Source of the DNA: Candidatus Saccharibacteria bacterium 49-20
GTDB lineage: Bacteria; Patescibacteriota; Saccharimonadia; Saccharimonadales; Saccharimonadaceae
DNA length: 64,000 bases
Assembly (NCBI GenBank): GCA_001897295.1
Contig: MKSN01000001.1
Span: 124,001 to 188,000 of the forward strand
Direction of reading: 5' to 3'
Numbering within the stretch: the stretch's first letter is position 1; every line of letters begins with the position of its first letter. The notes beneath the pieces are model-generated. The model saw only the letters and a list, made by a program, of their open reading frames with translations. It was not told where the DNA came from and searched no databases. Shown piece after piece: positions 9,699 to 18,643 of the stretch. The position numbers were made by a program, and so were the translations under genes.

Positions 9699-11385
9699 AT
9701 GAAACTTCCTTGGAGTTTGCAAGCTTAAATAGCTCGTTCACCCCTGGGATTTTTTCTATTTCAGCGGTGCCAGCTTTTATTTCCTCGTAAGTTGCAACCT
9801 CATCGAATAATACGCCGAAATACTGCGCTTTTTTGATTGGATTACAGTGGTCAACGAGTAGCTCTTTGATGTGTTCCATAAAGTATTTGACGTATGTCAA
9901 CATCGTTGGAACATCGACCGTATCTTTGGCTGCTTCTTGCTGTTTCTGGTTGTCTAGATTGCTAATCTCTCGTTCTAGCTTTAATAAGTCCTCCTCTAGG
10001 TATTTAATGGCGGTTTCCGAGCTGATCAGCTTCATCTTGTCTACGATGACTTTGATTTCCGCTTCAAGCTCGGAGCGTCGTTTATCAACTAGTTCCTCGG
10101 CTTTCACTTTCTGACCTTGCCGTTGCTCATAGACGGTCATAACGGCTTGCATCAGCTCCTCAACGCGCTCAGGACGCATTGTGACCGTTTTTATGAACGT
10201 ATCGATTGTACCCTCAAACTCATCCTTGCGTACGCGGAAGTGGTGCCCGTGATTGCTACAGTGATAAGCCGCGTAGTATTTACCTAGTCTGCCCCGTGAG
10301 GCACTTCCAAGAAGCGGTCTGCGACAATGTGGACAGGTGACTACTTTTTTGTATGGGTAGTCGGGGTTCTGGTGATTCTTCTTAACAAACCGCTCATCTT
10401 TCTTAGCGTATTCAACGATTGGGTGATCCATATCGTCAGGATTGTTACGGAGCGTTACTTTGCCTCGATTGGCTTTGTTGAATAATTCCATCGAAACGAG
10501 GCCATCGAACTTACACTTCACTGGCACGCCGCCTGTCCATTTCTCAGTATTTACACCGGCATAGATTGTTTGTTTGACATATGTTCGTAGTAGCTTGGCG
10601 GTTATCTTCTTCCCGCCAGTCCTGCTGACGATCCGAGTTCTATCCCGTTTGTCACGTACGATTTTAATAGGGGTTTCAAATCCCATATCATTCATCTTTT
10701 CGGCAATCTCGTGGTCATTTAAGACGGCCGCCGCACGTTCTTCAAACATCATACGGATAATGTCGGCCTTATCCCCGTCTGGTACAAGAATTGCTCGTTT
10801 ACCGTTGACGGTTTCTATCTTCTCGGTCTTATAGCCGAACCGAGCGCCACGCGACCAATAGCCGAGTTGCGTATAACGGATTTCTGAGCCGATCATACGG
10901 CTCAAGATATCACGCACCTCATCTTTGGCACGTTCTGCCTCTAGAAGCTCTGTTTTACGAGTAGGGGAGTAGACACTCCATTTATATTCTTGGCCGAGGT
11001 GTTCAAGCGTGTTCACTTTTTGAGTGCTAATAATACCGTACATATCGACAAGCGTCACGCCGAGCGGTTCAAGCTGGGCTTTGAGCTGGTCGTAGACGGT
11101 CGAACCGGCACGGGTGAAGCGGTCAATTGATTTAATAAGGACGACATCGATCTCGCCCTTATGACGCTTGCAGTAGTTAATAACCTCCTGCATCGGTTGC
11201 TGTTCTTTGGATGCAGACTCAAGATATTGGAGTGTCATCACGATCCGCATATTGTGAAGCGGCGCGTAGCGTTCGCCTTGCTCGATCTGAGCTTCCGGCG
11301 AGTCGCCATCAATACCTTGTCCGACCGTTGAAACACGGACGGCGAGTAGTGTACGGAGCGTCTGTCCGTTAGTTGGTTGCATCAC
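9652..11385 (-). CDS. Large serine recombinase/integrase; C-terminus reads into tRNA-Leu
   Basis: N-terminal resolvase (LLAVRVSTVGQGIDGDSPEAQIEQ; IKSIDRFTRAGS), recombinase domain, zinc ribbon (CPHCRRPLLG...YHCSNHGHHFRV), coiled coil; last residues VRARGLEPPRPCEH are antisense of the tRNA. Confidence 0.93.
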   Translation of the reverse strand: MMQPTNGQTLRTLLAVRVSTVGQGIDGDSPEAQIEQGERYAPLHNMRIVMTLQYLESASKEQQPMQEVINYCKRHKGEIDVVLIKSIDRFTRAGSTVYDQLKAQLEPLGVTLVDMYGIISTQKVNTLEHLGQEYKWSVYSPTRKTELLEAERAKDEVRDILSRMIGSEIRYTQLGYWSRGARFGYKTEKIETVNGKRAILVPDGDKADIIRMMFEERAAAVLNDHEIAEKMNDMGFETPIKIVRDKRDRTRIVSRTGGKKITAKLLRTYVKQTIYAGVNTEKWTGGVPVKCKFDGLVSMELFNKANRGKVTLRNNPDDMDHPIVEYAKKDERFVKKNHQNPDYPYKKVVTCPHCRRPLLGSASRGRLGKYYAAYHCSNHGHHFRVRKDEFEGTIDTFIKTVTMRPERVEELMQAVMTVYEQRQGQKVKAEELVDKRRSELEAEIKVIVDKMKLISSETAIKYLEEDLLKLEREISNLDNQKQQEAAKDTVDVPTMLTYVKYFMEHIKELLVDHCNPIKKAQYFGVLFDEVATYEEIKAGTAEIEKIPGVNELFKLANSKEVSLVRARGLEPPRPCEH

Positions 11386-11548
11386 CTTGTCCTATCTTTT
11401 TTAAGAGTGGTTGTTCGTTTTTTATATCTTCAATAATGCGTTCGACGATGAGGGTAGCAATAAAAGTCAGGCGTTCTTCGGTCGTGAAATTCACCGTGTC
11501 TGGTACGGCTGGTGGATTAACATTCTTACTGCCTTTTGGTCGTGACAT
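11369..11548 (-). CDS. Small hypothetical protein overlapping recombinase start (59 aa)
   Basis: MSRPKGSKNVNPPAVPDTVNFTTEERLTFIATLIVERIIEDIKNEQPLLKKIGQGDATN; read manually, overlaps recombinase start codon. Confidence 0.6.
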   Translation of the reverse strand: MSRPKGSKNVNPPAVPDTVNFTTEERLTFIATLIVERIIEDIKNEQPLLKKIGQGDATN

Positions 11549-11586
11549 ATACCCTCCATTTGGAGATTGTCACGCTGGCAACTCGG

Positions 11587-11796
11587 CTAGTCTTTATCCC
11601 AAGGTCGTCCGGGTTTTGAACGCTCTTTGAGGTCTTTTTCAATCAAGGTTTTTAGTTTCGAATCGTTAGCTTTCGCAAGCTGGGTAAGTATCATTTCACT
11701 AACTGACGAGAAGCCGAGCTTCTTTGCCGCGATTTTGGCATAAGCTCGGACTTCCTTAGAAGTCTTGATTTGCATACCGACCAACTTTGTATTCAT
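11587..11796 (-). CDS. Small hypothetical, possibly ribbon-helix-helix-like
   Basis: MNTKLVGMQIKTSKEVRAYAKIAAKKLGFSSVSEMI; same strand as and upstream of recombinase. Confidence 0.55.
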   Translation of the reverse strand: MNTKLVGMQIKTSKEVRAYAKIAAKKLGFSSVSEMILTQLAKANDSKLKTLIEKDLKERSKPGRPWDKD

Positions 11797-11806
11797 TATT
11801 CATATT

Positions 11807-11983
11807 CTACAACAAAACTCCCACCGCCGCTATTTGTCCGCACACCTCGCAAGGCTCCGTACGGTTAATAATGGCCAGCAGTTCTTTGTCCGGCGTTTCT
11901 TCTAGCGTGTCCTGCAAATCGTAGTAGAGGCAAGCACACACCGCATCAATCGCCAGACTTTCAAGAATTTCCCGTTCTATCAT
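11807..11983 (-). CDS. Small hypothetical protein with Cys pairs (58 aa)
   Basis: Manual reading: MIEREILESLAIDAVCACLYYDLQDTLEETPDKELLAIINRTEPCEVCGQIAAVGVLL; aggagg-like RBS. Confidence 0.5.
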   Translation of the reverse strand: MIEREILESLAIDAVCACLYYDLQDTLEETPDKELLAIINRTEPCEVCGQIAAVGVLL

Positions 11984-12191
11984 CGGTTTTCCTCCTTATC
12001 TAGCCGAATTGTCAACGTGCAATCTCTATATATAATTGTATGGCTAATTAAAATAAAAAGCAATACAATTAACCTATAAAATACACCGAATTTCGTTATT
12101 CACCCTATATCATCTATTTTACCTCTGTTATCTATTGCTCTTTTTCTCTCTTTCTTATATATAAATATATAGAAATGAAACGAGTAGAAGT

Positions 12192-13010
12192 ATGAGTAAA
12201 CCAGACGGTCGGTCTAGGGTAAAACAAGGTCAGATAGACATCTTAGAAGTAATCTATAAATATAGGTTTGGTAGTCGTCAATTAATAGCAGAGGTGCTTA
12301 GTGTTAAAGCTGGTTCTGGACTATTTGAAAAATTGGAAGTGTTAATTAAACAGGGCTTGATTGATAAACGGCAGGATAATCGCCAGAAGCTCTTGGGGCA
12401 ACCTGCCGCCTATTTCCTGACTCCCAAAGGACTCCGCTTTCTAGCGGGGTTGGACAATCATAGCTACATCACCGAGAAAGTGATAAAGTCCAGCTACCGC
12501 GACAAATCCCTCTTAAACTCCACCGTCATCCACTGCTTACAGGTCTTCTCGGTGGTCTTACGCCTGAAGCGTCACTACCAAGAATTAAAGGCCTACCTCC
12601 GCCGTGATATGTCGCAATTCTCATACTTTCCGGACAATCCGCCGGACGTATTTCTCTCACTCTCTTTTGGCGGCAACACCAAGCGGTTCTTCCTCGATGT
12701 CATTCCGGACAGTTTGGATCGGCAGGGGGTATTTCGGAGAGTGTCCGCCTATATCGACTTCTTCGATAAAGGCGGCTGGGATGAAACGGGCGCAGAACTC
12801 CCGACGCTACTGTTCGTGGCCGAAAGCGTAAGAACTGAACGCCTCATCCGCCGGATCACGAGCGGGGTCATCAACAAGATGGAGCCGGACGAGGAGTCGG
12901 AAATCTACACCACCACGCAAAAAGCATTGGAAAACATGGACGATGAAGCCAAGATCTGGACGACGCTGGATGAACCAGATGACCTCCTGAGCCTTCAAGA
13001 AATAGACTAA
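12192..13010 (+). CDS. Replication-relaxation (Replic_Relax) family protein
   Basis: Winged-helix start ILEVIYKYRFGSRQLIAEVL..., YFLTPKGLRFLAG, then DVIPDSLDRQGVFRRVSAYIDFFDKGGW. Confidence 0.7.
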   Translation: MSKPDGRSRVKQGQIDILEVIYKYRFGSRQLIAEVLSVKAGSGLFEKLEVLIKQGLIDKRQDNRQKLLGQPAAYFLTPKGLRFLAGLDNHSYITEKVIKSSYRDKSLLNSTVIHCLQVFSVVLRLKRHYQELKAYLRRDMSQFSYFPDNPPDVFLSLSFGGNTKRFFLDVIPDSLDRQGVFRRVSAYIDFFDKGGWDETGAELPTLLFVAESVRTERLIRRITSGVINKMEPDEESEIYTTTQKALENMDDEAKIWTTLDEPDDLLSLQEID

Positions 13011-13168
13011 CGACAGCCAGTCACGTAGTAGGCTTTCCAGCCGAAGATCAACTCTCCGTCACAGCCGTGAGACCACAGAAAGAATACGCCAACCGCACCG
13101 GCCGCAAGCACGAGAACACTGCTGAGGATAATAACCGTCGCGATGATGTTGCGTTTCTTCCTGTCCAT
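13007..13168 (-). CDS. Small single-pass membrane protein (53 aa)
   Basis: MDRKKRNIIATVIILSSVLVLAAGAVGVFFLWSHGCDGELIFGWKAYYVTGCR. Confidence 0.5.
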   Translation of the reverse strand: MDRKKRNIIATVIILSSVLVLAAGAVGVFFLWSHGCDGELIFGWKAYYVTGCR

Positions 13169-13216
13169 ACTCTCATTATACGCGAGCCTTTTTATGCCAT
13201 GCTCAGGGCGGGGGAG

Positions 13217-13426
13217 TTAGTCTAAGAAGTCAAAATCCTCCTCATCCTCAACGTAGTCCTCAATGATGATGTCTTCTTTCATACCTCGAAACGACACACT
13301 ATCTACCACCTCACCGTCCGGGTCAAACCAGACTTGAACAAAAAACGGCTCGTAGTACCAGCCGTTTTTCTTTGCGAAGTTTGCCCAGATCGTCCGCATT
13401 GCCTCGATCTTTTCTTCTATACTCAT
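13217..13426 (-). CDS. Hypothetical protein
   Basis: 69 aa acidic ORF; ATG overlaps TGA of preceding small ORF 13423-13602. Confidence 0.55.
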   Translation of the reverse strand: MSIEEKIEAMRTIWANFAKKNGWYYEPFFVQVWFDPDGEVVDSVSFRGMKEDIIIEDYVEDEEDFDFLD

Positions 13427-13602
13427 AATACCTCTCCTAGCTCATCCAGTAAGATGTCGTATATCGTCTGGGCTTCATTGGTGTACGTTTCGGCATCTTC
13501 ACCAAAACCGCCGTGCCGCGTTTCGAGCAACTGGATATCCATCGCCCAGCAGAGCCGGTCGGTGATAGCCTCAGCCAGTGTCGTTTTCTTGTCGGTATTC
13601 AT
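13423..13602 (-). CDS. Hypothetical protein (59 aa)
   Basis: Manual reading: MNTDKKTTLAEAITDRLCWAMDIQLLETRHGGFGEDAETYTNEAQTIYDILLDELGEVL; ATGA coupling to 13217-13426. Confidence 0.5.
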   Translation of the reverse strand: MNTDKKTTLAEAITDRLCWAMDIQLLETRHGGFGEDAETYTNEAQTIYDILLDELGEVL

Positions 13603-13672
13603 ATCAATCTCCTTTGTAGGTTAGTTTGGTCGAGCGGTTTTCAGTCGCGCTCAGGACTTAAAAACCGAGGAC

Positions 13673-14005
13673 TTAGTATTCCTCGGCTAGCATCACGGTC
13701 AGTACCCGCTCGCATTCCGGGTGCAACGGGTCGCACCACAGCTCGAAACTCGGGTCGTAGTAGTCAATCTTCCAGAAGATCTTTTTACCCTCCCAGACAA
13801 ACGAGCCGAAATCATGCTCGCCGTACGGGTCATTATCTTTGTTGAAGTCCTTGTACTCCCTGACTGCCCGGATCAATCCTAGCACATCGTGAAGCTCATA
13901 GATTCCTTTGGTGAGCGTTAGCATCTCGACTGCTCGGAACTCATCGTTGAGCCTTGCTATCTTGGCACTCGTTTCCTTTTGCTTGGTTAGTATCTTCGTG
14001 GTCAT
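13673..14005 (-). CDS. DUF3768-like protein
   Basis: RIARLNDEFR... DYGSF/DFGSFVWEGKKIFWKIDYYDPSFELWCDPLHPECERVLTVMLAEEY pattern. Confidence 0.7.
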   Translation of the reverse strand: MTTKILTKQKETSAKIARLNDEFRAVEMLTLTKGIYELHDVLGLIRAVREYKDFNKDNDPYGEHDFGSFVWEGKKIFWKIDYYDPSFELWCDPLHPECERVLTVMLAEEY

Positions 14006-14075
14006 AGACCCTCCTTTGCTTCTTGAGAGGGCTTTCTGCCTCTCTGTCTAACGAGGCACAGGGTAAGGCTGAAGC

Positions 14076-14152
14076 TGTCAAGATGGAGCGCCCCTGACGT
14101 TTACCAGTGGACGAACGACCTTGATAGATTCAGGTCTACCCGTATCATGAAG
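14076..14152. promoter_or_regulatory. Conserved intergenic regulatory block, copy 1
   Basis: tgtcaagatggagcgcccctgacgtttaccagtggacgaacgaccttgata...cccgtatcatgaa; similar to 30203-30280 and 30724-30799. Confidence 0.65.
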
Positions 14153-14189
14153 AAGACAGAGGAGGAAGAACTCTTCCTAAAGAGATATA

Positions 14190-15725
14190 ATGGAAGATAT
14201 TATGGGAGTGACGCAGTTTAACAAGACGGCCAAGAACGCCATGTGGCGTAATGCTGTATGGCCAGAATCGCCAGATAGAACAGACAGTGTGTTCGACCGC
14301 CGCGCTCCATTCCGCAAACTTCGCGTCATGATCGATAGTGAGCTGTTCGATGAATCGACCACTTCGGACATGCGAGGCACTCCGACGAAAGGGCTGTTGC
14401 TGAGAAGCCTCCTCTATAACGACTTGATTGAACTATACCGCTACACCGAAACTCCACCGGCATCGGTCGAGCCAATCGAAACAGGCAACCCGAACATCGA
14501 ACCAACCTACGAGGGATATGCAGTCCTATACCCACAAAAGTCAAACGGTTTATGTCCGGTGACCTATGCACTCGACGACAAGAACGCATCTTACTCTGGC
14601 GTTATGGGTGACCTGTACACTGCAGCAAGGGACGACGCTACTGATAAGACTTACACTGGTGATGACGCGGCCGATAAAAGACAAGCCGATGCGATTGCCG
14701 TCCAAGTCGCCGACGACTGTATTGATGCTGATATCTATATCACCACCCGCCCTTATCTCTACGCACCGTCACGGCGTATTGCAGCTGGTCGGGCAATAAC
14801 TATTTGCCAACCAGACGATGCGATCTCGGCTGTTTCTTTATATTTGCGGGCGCAACGTGAGTTCATTATTCCGACTGGTCAAAAGAAATTCCGCTACCAT
14901 TTAAATAGGGGAATGTTCTATTGGGTTGGGATGCGCGAGTTAGTACCCGAAACGTGGCGTTGGTTTTCGGCTTGCGTCCACCACTCGTCCGGAACGAAAG
15001 ACGATAAGCTGATGTACTTGGCTAGTGCGGTGATGAGCCGGATGCAACGATCGCTCGAACTACGGGACCAGATTCATATCGGCATCAACTCCAAGACCAA
15101 CAACGACATCAATGATGACGTACTCGGCACGTTCGACAATACCTTGATGACCTTGATGGGAGCGATTGATGCTAGTGCGAGGGTGGCACATTATGTCCTC
15201 GGTATGAATCCGGCCAAAGCACATAATGCGGCATGGCAACGAGACTGGATAAAGGACGTTGCGAAGCTGGATGCCAATCTTGCGGCGGCCGTGGCAAAGG
15301 GGAGCGATAATGCTCATCGGCTTACCGTTCTGACCAAGCTACGAAATTCTATCCACGGTGAAGCAATCAAAGGCATCACCAAACAGAGCGGCAACAAGAC
15401 AGAAACCATCCTCGGGCTGCCGAAAGACGACGAAGCGGATATCTTGCTTTCGATGGACGCACTCGGCGGACGCGACGCGTGGGGAGTGAAGCCCCTCGGT
15501 GCTAATCTCAACGAAGTCAATCCAGCGACGCTGGTAGACAAGCTATTCGAGGAGGTAGTGATACTAGTCAATGATCTTATGCGAGCGACACCGGTTGAGA
15601 AACTGAGCCATGTCCAGGCGGCTAACTTGACGAACATGCCACCCCCTCCAAAAGATAATCACCCAACAAGTGACACGTTCTCGGAGTGGAACAGGCTGAC
15701 GATACGATGGCAGTTAGGATTCTAG
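14190..15725 (+). CDS. Hypothetical, HEPN-like C-terminal region
   Basis: C-terminus LTVLTKLRNSIHGEAIKGI (R-x3-H); helical segment upstream; adjacent to second HEPN-like gene. Confidence 0.45.
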   Translation: MEDIMGVTQFNKTAKNAMWRNAVWPESPDRTDSVFDRRAPFRKLRVMIDSELFDESTTSDMRGTPTKGLLLRSLLYNDLIELYRYTETPPASVEPIETGNPNIEPTYEGYAVLYPQKSNGLCPVTYALDDKNASYSGVMGDLYTAARDDATDKTYTGDDAADKRQADAIAVQVADDCIDADIYITTRPYLYAPSRRIAAGRAITICQPDDAISAVSLYLRAQREFIIPTGQKKFRYHLNRGMFYWVGMRELVPETWRWFSACVHHSSGTKDDKLMYLASAVMSRMQRSLELRDQIHIGINSKTNNDINDDVLGTFDNTLMTLMGAIDASARVAHYVLGMNPAKAHNAAWQRDWIKDVAKLDANLAAAVAKGSDNAHRLTVLTKLRNSIHGEAIKGITKQSGNKTETILGLPKDDEADILLSMDALGGRDAWGVKPLGANLNEVNPATLVDKLFEEVVILVNDLMRATPVEKLSHVQAANLTNMPPPPKDNHPTSDTFSEWNRLTIRWQLGF

Positions 15726-15727
15726 AA

Positions 15728-16888
15728 ATGCAGGTCAACTACATCCCCTACCTAAATATGAAAGATGTGAATGAGGTCAACTTCCCAGACCTTACTGTTA
15801 AGATTTGGAACTACGGTTTGATGAAGAATGCCTACATCACCGATCCGGATGTACTTGCGAGGCTGGATACAATCATGGGGAGCAACGTTCACTACGTCTT
15901 TCAGGGTATGGGTACACTAGCCGATGAGGCAATTTCAGATATGGGCATTATCAGTGTTGGTGATATAGATTTTCGAGAATATACCGACAGTGAACGGAAA
16001 CTGGCACGAGAGGCAAGGCTCCGCCTGTTCGCTGGTGCGTTGGTATGGAACCTAAAAATCCTGACGGACGTAAACCGAGGTCACCGAATGGTTGTGTCGG
16101 AGAACTTCGATATGGTGTGGCAGGGCTTCAGTACGCAAGACGATCACTTCGGTATCCGAGGCGGGTCCATCATCCAGAAGAATGATATGGGCTACAAGCT
16201 GGGTGATATGATCTTCCGGCGACCACAGCAGGTGATGTCACCGATGTCATTTAATATTGACGATGATACCTTGGGACTATTAGCCCGCCTTTATAGGAAG
16301 AACAAGAAACTGTATCGACGCATCATACAGGCTATCGAGGTTGTCGTTCAGGCTTATTATAATGATGATAAGATTCCAGAATCTCAACGAGTCTTGTCGA
16401 TGTCTAGCGCACTTGAAACCCTGTTTGATATTCCGGACTCTCGACAAAGGGAACACTTGAAGAACACAATGAATAGCATGTTTGTTCTGCCGAGTGATCC
16501 GAAGCGTCGTTATAAAAGTTCTCGCGGTAGAGCACCAGCTGTTTGGGAACATGAAAGTATCAAGGTGATGTGGGCTGATAGGTTTTATGAACTGAGAAGC
16601 GCAATTATTCACGGTGACAAGATTAAGTCCGATGACTACAACTTCCTCGATAAGCAAAGACACCTTGATATTGCCCTGCTCGTTTTTGGGATTGGGATGC
16701 AGAAGATTATCAAACAGGCGTTAGGCATTACTGACTATACGGACGAGCTTGTTTGGGAAAAGCATGTGGAGGCAGGGGAGCCACCAGAAAGCCCGTTCAA
16801 CCGCGAGGGGTTCGTATACGAGGACAATGCCCTCACGTATGCCATACATCAAATGCTGGTCAAACAGATGAAACGCCAGAAGCCATAA
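15728..16888 (+). CDS. Apea-like HEPN domain protein
   Basis: ALETLFDIPDSRQREHLKNTMNSMF...WADRFYELRSAIIHGDKI (R-x4-H HEPN motif); starts 3 bp after upstream stop. Confidence 0.6.
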   Translation: MQVNYIPYLNMKDVNEVNFPDLTVKIWNYGLMKNAYITDPDVLARLDTIMGSNVHYVFQGMGTLADEAISDMGIISVGDIDFREYTDSERKLAREARLRLFAGALVWNLKILTDVNRGHRMVVSENFDMVWQGFSTQDDHFGIRGGSIIQKNDMGYKLGDMIFRRPQQVMSPMSFNIDDDTLGLLARLYRKNKKLYRRIIQAIEVVVQAYYNDDKIPESQRVLSMSSALETLFDIPDSRQREHLKNTMNSMFVLPSDPKRRYKSSRGRAPAVWEHESIKVMWADRFYELRSAIIHGDKIKSDDYNFLDKQRHLDIALLVFGIGMQKIIKQALGITDYTDELVWEKHVEAGEPPESPFNREGFVYEDNALTYAIHQMLVKQMKRQKP

Positions 16889-17098
16889 GCACACTTCGGT
16901 TTTTCTGGAAGAAAAGGCGAAGTCCCCTGGATGACGCGGTAAAAACTTATGGTTTGCTGGGAGCAAAGGGTTGCGCTCAATACTGCTTATGATACAATTT
17001 GAGTAATGACTAAATAACAACGCTAGTCGACGCAGATTTTCGAAAGGGTACGGGCAAAACAGTGAAATACTTACTAAACAATAAAAATGAAATAAGTA

Positions 17099-17129
<31 letters not shown>

Positions 17130-17166
17130 AGCCAGAATAAGAAATCTACCGCGAGGTTCTAACCAG

Positions 17167-18174
17167 ATGAATCGTCGCGGTTTTACTATCGTCGAACTCC
17201 TGATCGTCATCGTGGTGATTGGTATTCTTGCGGCGATTACCATCGTGGCGTACACCGGCATCACTCAGAACGCCAACAAGGCTGCCCTGACCGCAGATAT
17301 CAAGCAACTCCAAACAAAGGCTGCTGTCTACCGCGCCCAGAACGGCATCGACGATTGTCCCGCTGGTTACTCATTTGTCTACGGCAATTCCACACTCGGT
17401 ACCTCGCCGTTCTGTGTCATGAAGTACGAAGCCAAGAACGTCAGTGGCGTGGCTACCTCACAGGCTTCCGGTGCGCCGTGGGTCTCGATCACACAAACGG
17501 ATGCGATTACGCAGTCTACCAATGCTGGCGGGCACCTGCTGACCGAGGCGGAATGGATGACGATTGCGGCTGATGTACTCTCGATGAAACAGAACTGGTC
17601 TGGTGGCAGCGTGAACTCCGGAATCATCTATCAGGGTCACGTAAACAACAACCCAGGAAGCGCGTTGGCGGCTTCGGACGATGATACCGACAACCTGAAT
17701 GGCATGACCGGTGGTATCGGAACCAACTCCGGCAATAACAGCTCTCGCGTACTGTACCTTTCATCTGGCGACGCAATTTGGGACTTCTCTGGTAATGTGT
17801 GGGAATGGACACAGCAAGCCATTGGTACACCAACACTCACTATGAGCAACGTCGGTGTCTCTGGCGACTCAGCATTCAACTGGCGCGACTACACGCTTGG
17901 TTCACTGAGTCTCGGCAACTTAGCAAACGTCAGTAAGCCAGCAACCTTAAACGGTTGGACAAACCCGGTCAATAACGTCAGTCTTTCTGGTATTACTTGG
18001 GGAGCTGGTAAGGGTGTTGGGCAGATTTACGCGAACTATGCGGACTCAGCTTCTCGCGCGTTCCTCCGCGGCGGCTATTGGTACTATGGCTCCAGTGCCG
18101 GGGTCTTGACGCTCCATTTGAACTATTCTGCGTCGGACTCGAACGCGGGCATCGGTTTCCGGGTTGCCCGGTGA
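17167..18174 (+). CDS. DGR target protein: prepilin-like N-terminus + CLec/FGE-like C-terminal variable domain
   Basis: MNRRGFTIVELLIVIVVIGILAAITIVAYTGI; FGE-like (LLTEAEWMTIA; GDAIWDFSGNVWEWTQ; SRAFLRGGYWYYGSSAGVLTLHLNYSASDSNAGIGFRVAR). GAGG RBS before ATG 17167; possible GTG start 17062. Confidence 0.88.
   Translation: MNRRGFTIVELLIVIVVIGILAAITIVAYTGITQNANKAALTADIKQLQTKAAVYRAQNGIDDCPAGYSFVYGNSTLGTSPFCVMKYEAKNVSGVATSQASGAPWVSITQTDAITQSTNAGGHLLTEAEWMTIAADVLSMKQNWSGGSVNSGIIYQGHVNNNPGSALAASDDDTDNLNGMTGGIGTNSGNNSSRVLYLSSGDAIWDFSGNVWEWTQQAIGTPTLTMSNVGVSGDSAFNWRDYTLGSLSLGNLANVSKPATLNGWTNPVNNVSLSGITWGAGKGVGQIYANYADSASRAFLRGGYWYYGSSAGVLTLHLNYSASDSNAGIGFRVAR
18048..18172 (+). repeat. DGR variable repeat (VR)
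   Basis: 125 bp; 113 identical to TR 19825-19949, all 12 differences at TR adenines. Confidence 0.97.
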
Positions 18175-18256
18175 TACTCCCGACCCTAGCTTTTGTCTCT
18201 TGAACTCTTAGTTCTTACAACATTAAATCTTTAATCTTTTCTTCCTCTATGCACCC

Positions 18257-18643
18257 ATGAAACCGGATTTTATCATCTACACCCGTATGCTCGAAGTGCA
18301 GCAATGGATCTTCGATAAGGTTAATACCTTTCCGAAGAAACAACGCTTCGTGCTGGGACAACAGATTGAAACCAGCGCCCTCGCGTGTCTGCGGCTCATC
18401 ATTCAAGCCAACAATCTGAAAAATCCAGAGAAGACACTCTTGAAGCTGGATGACCTGAACACGGAGTTGGAAGTACTTCGAGGACTACTTCGGATTGGGT
18501 TCGAGATGAAGTTCCTTAGTGCCAAAAGCCTCGGACACATCACCAAGCGGATCGATGAAGTAGGGAAGATGACCGGTGGGTGGATCAAGACAGCCCGCGA
18601 CAAACGGCTACCGACTATCCGAGCCGTCGAAGTCGAGCAGTGA
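18257..18643 (+). CDS. avd: DGR accessory variability determinant (Avd-like, four-helix bundle)
   Basis: 128 aa helical; between VR and RT; TRMLEVQQWIFDKVNTFPKKQRFVLGQQIE... Confidence 0.85.
   Translation: MKPDFIIYTRMLEVQQWIFDKVNTFPKKQRFVLGQQIETSALACLRLIIQANNLKNPEKTLLKLDDLNTELEVLRGLLRIGFEMKFLSAKSLGHITKRIDEVGKMTGGWIKTARDKRLPTIRAVEVEQ

Noticed and set aside
9652-9700. Recombinase C-terminus RARGLEPPRPCEH taken as a real functional domain
   Set aside because: It is antisense of the tRNA-Leu 3' end, a typical read-through into a tRNA; kept only as the integrated-form tail.
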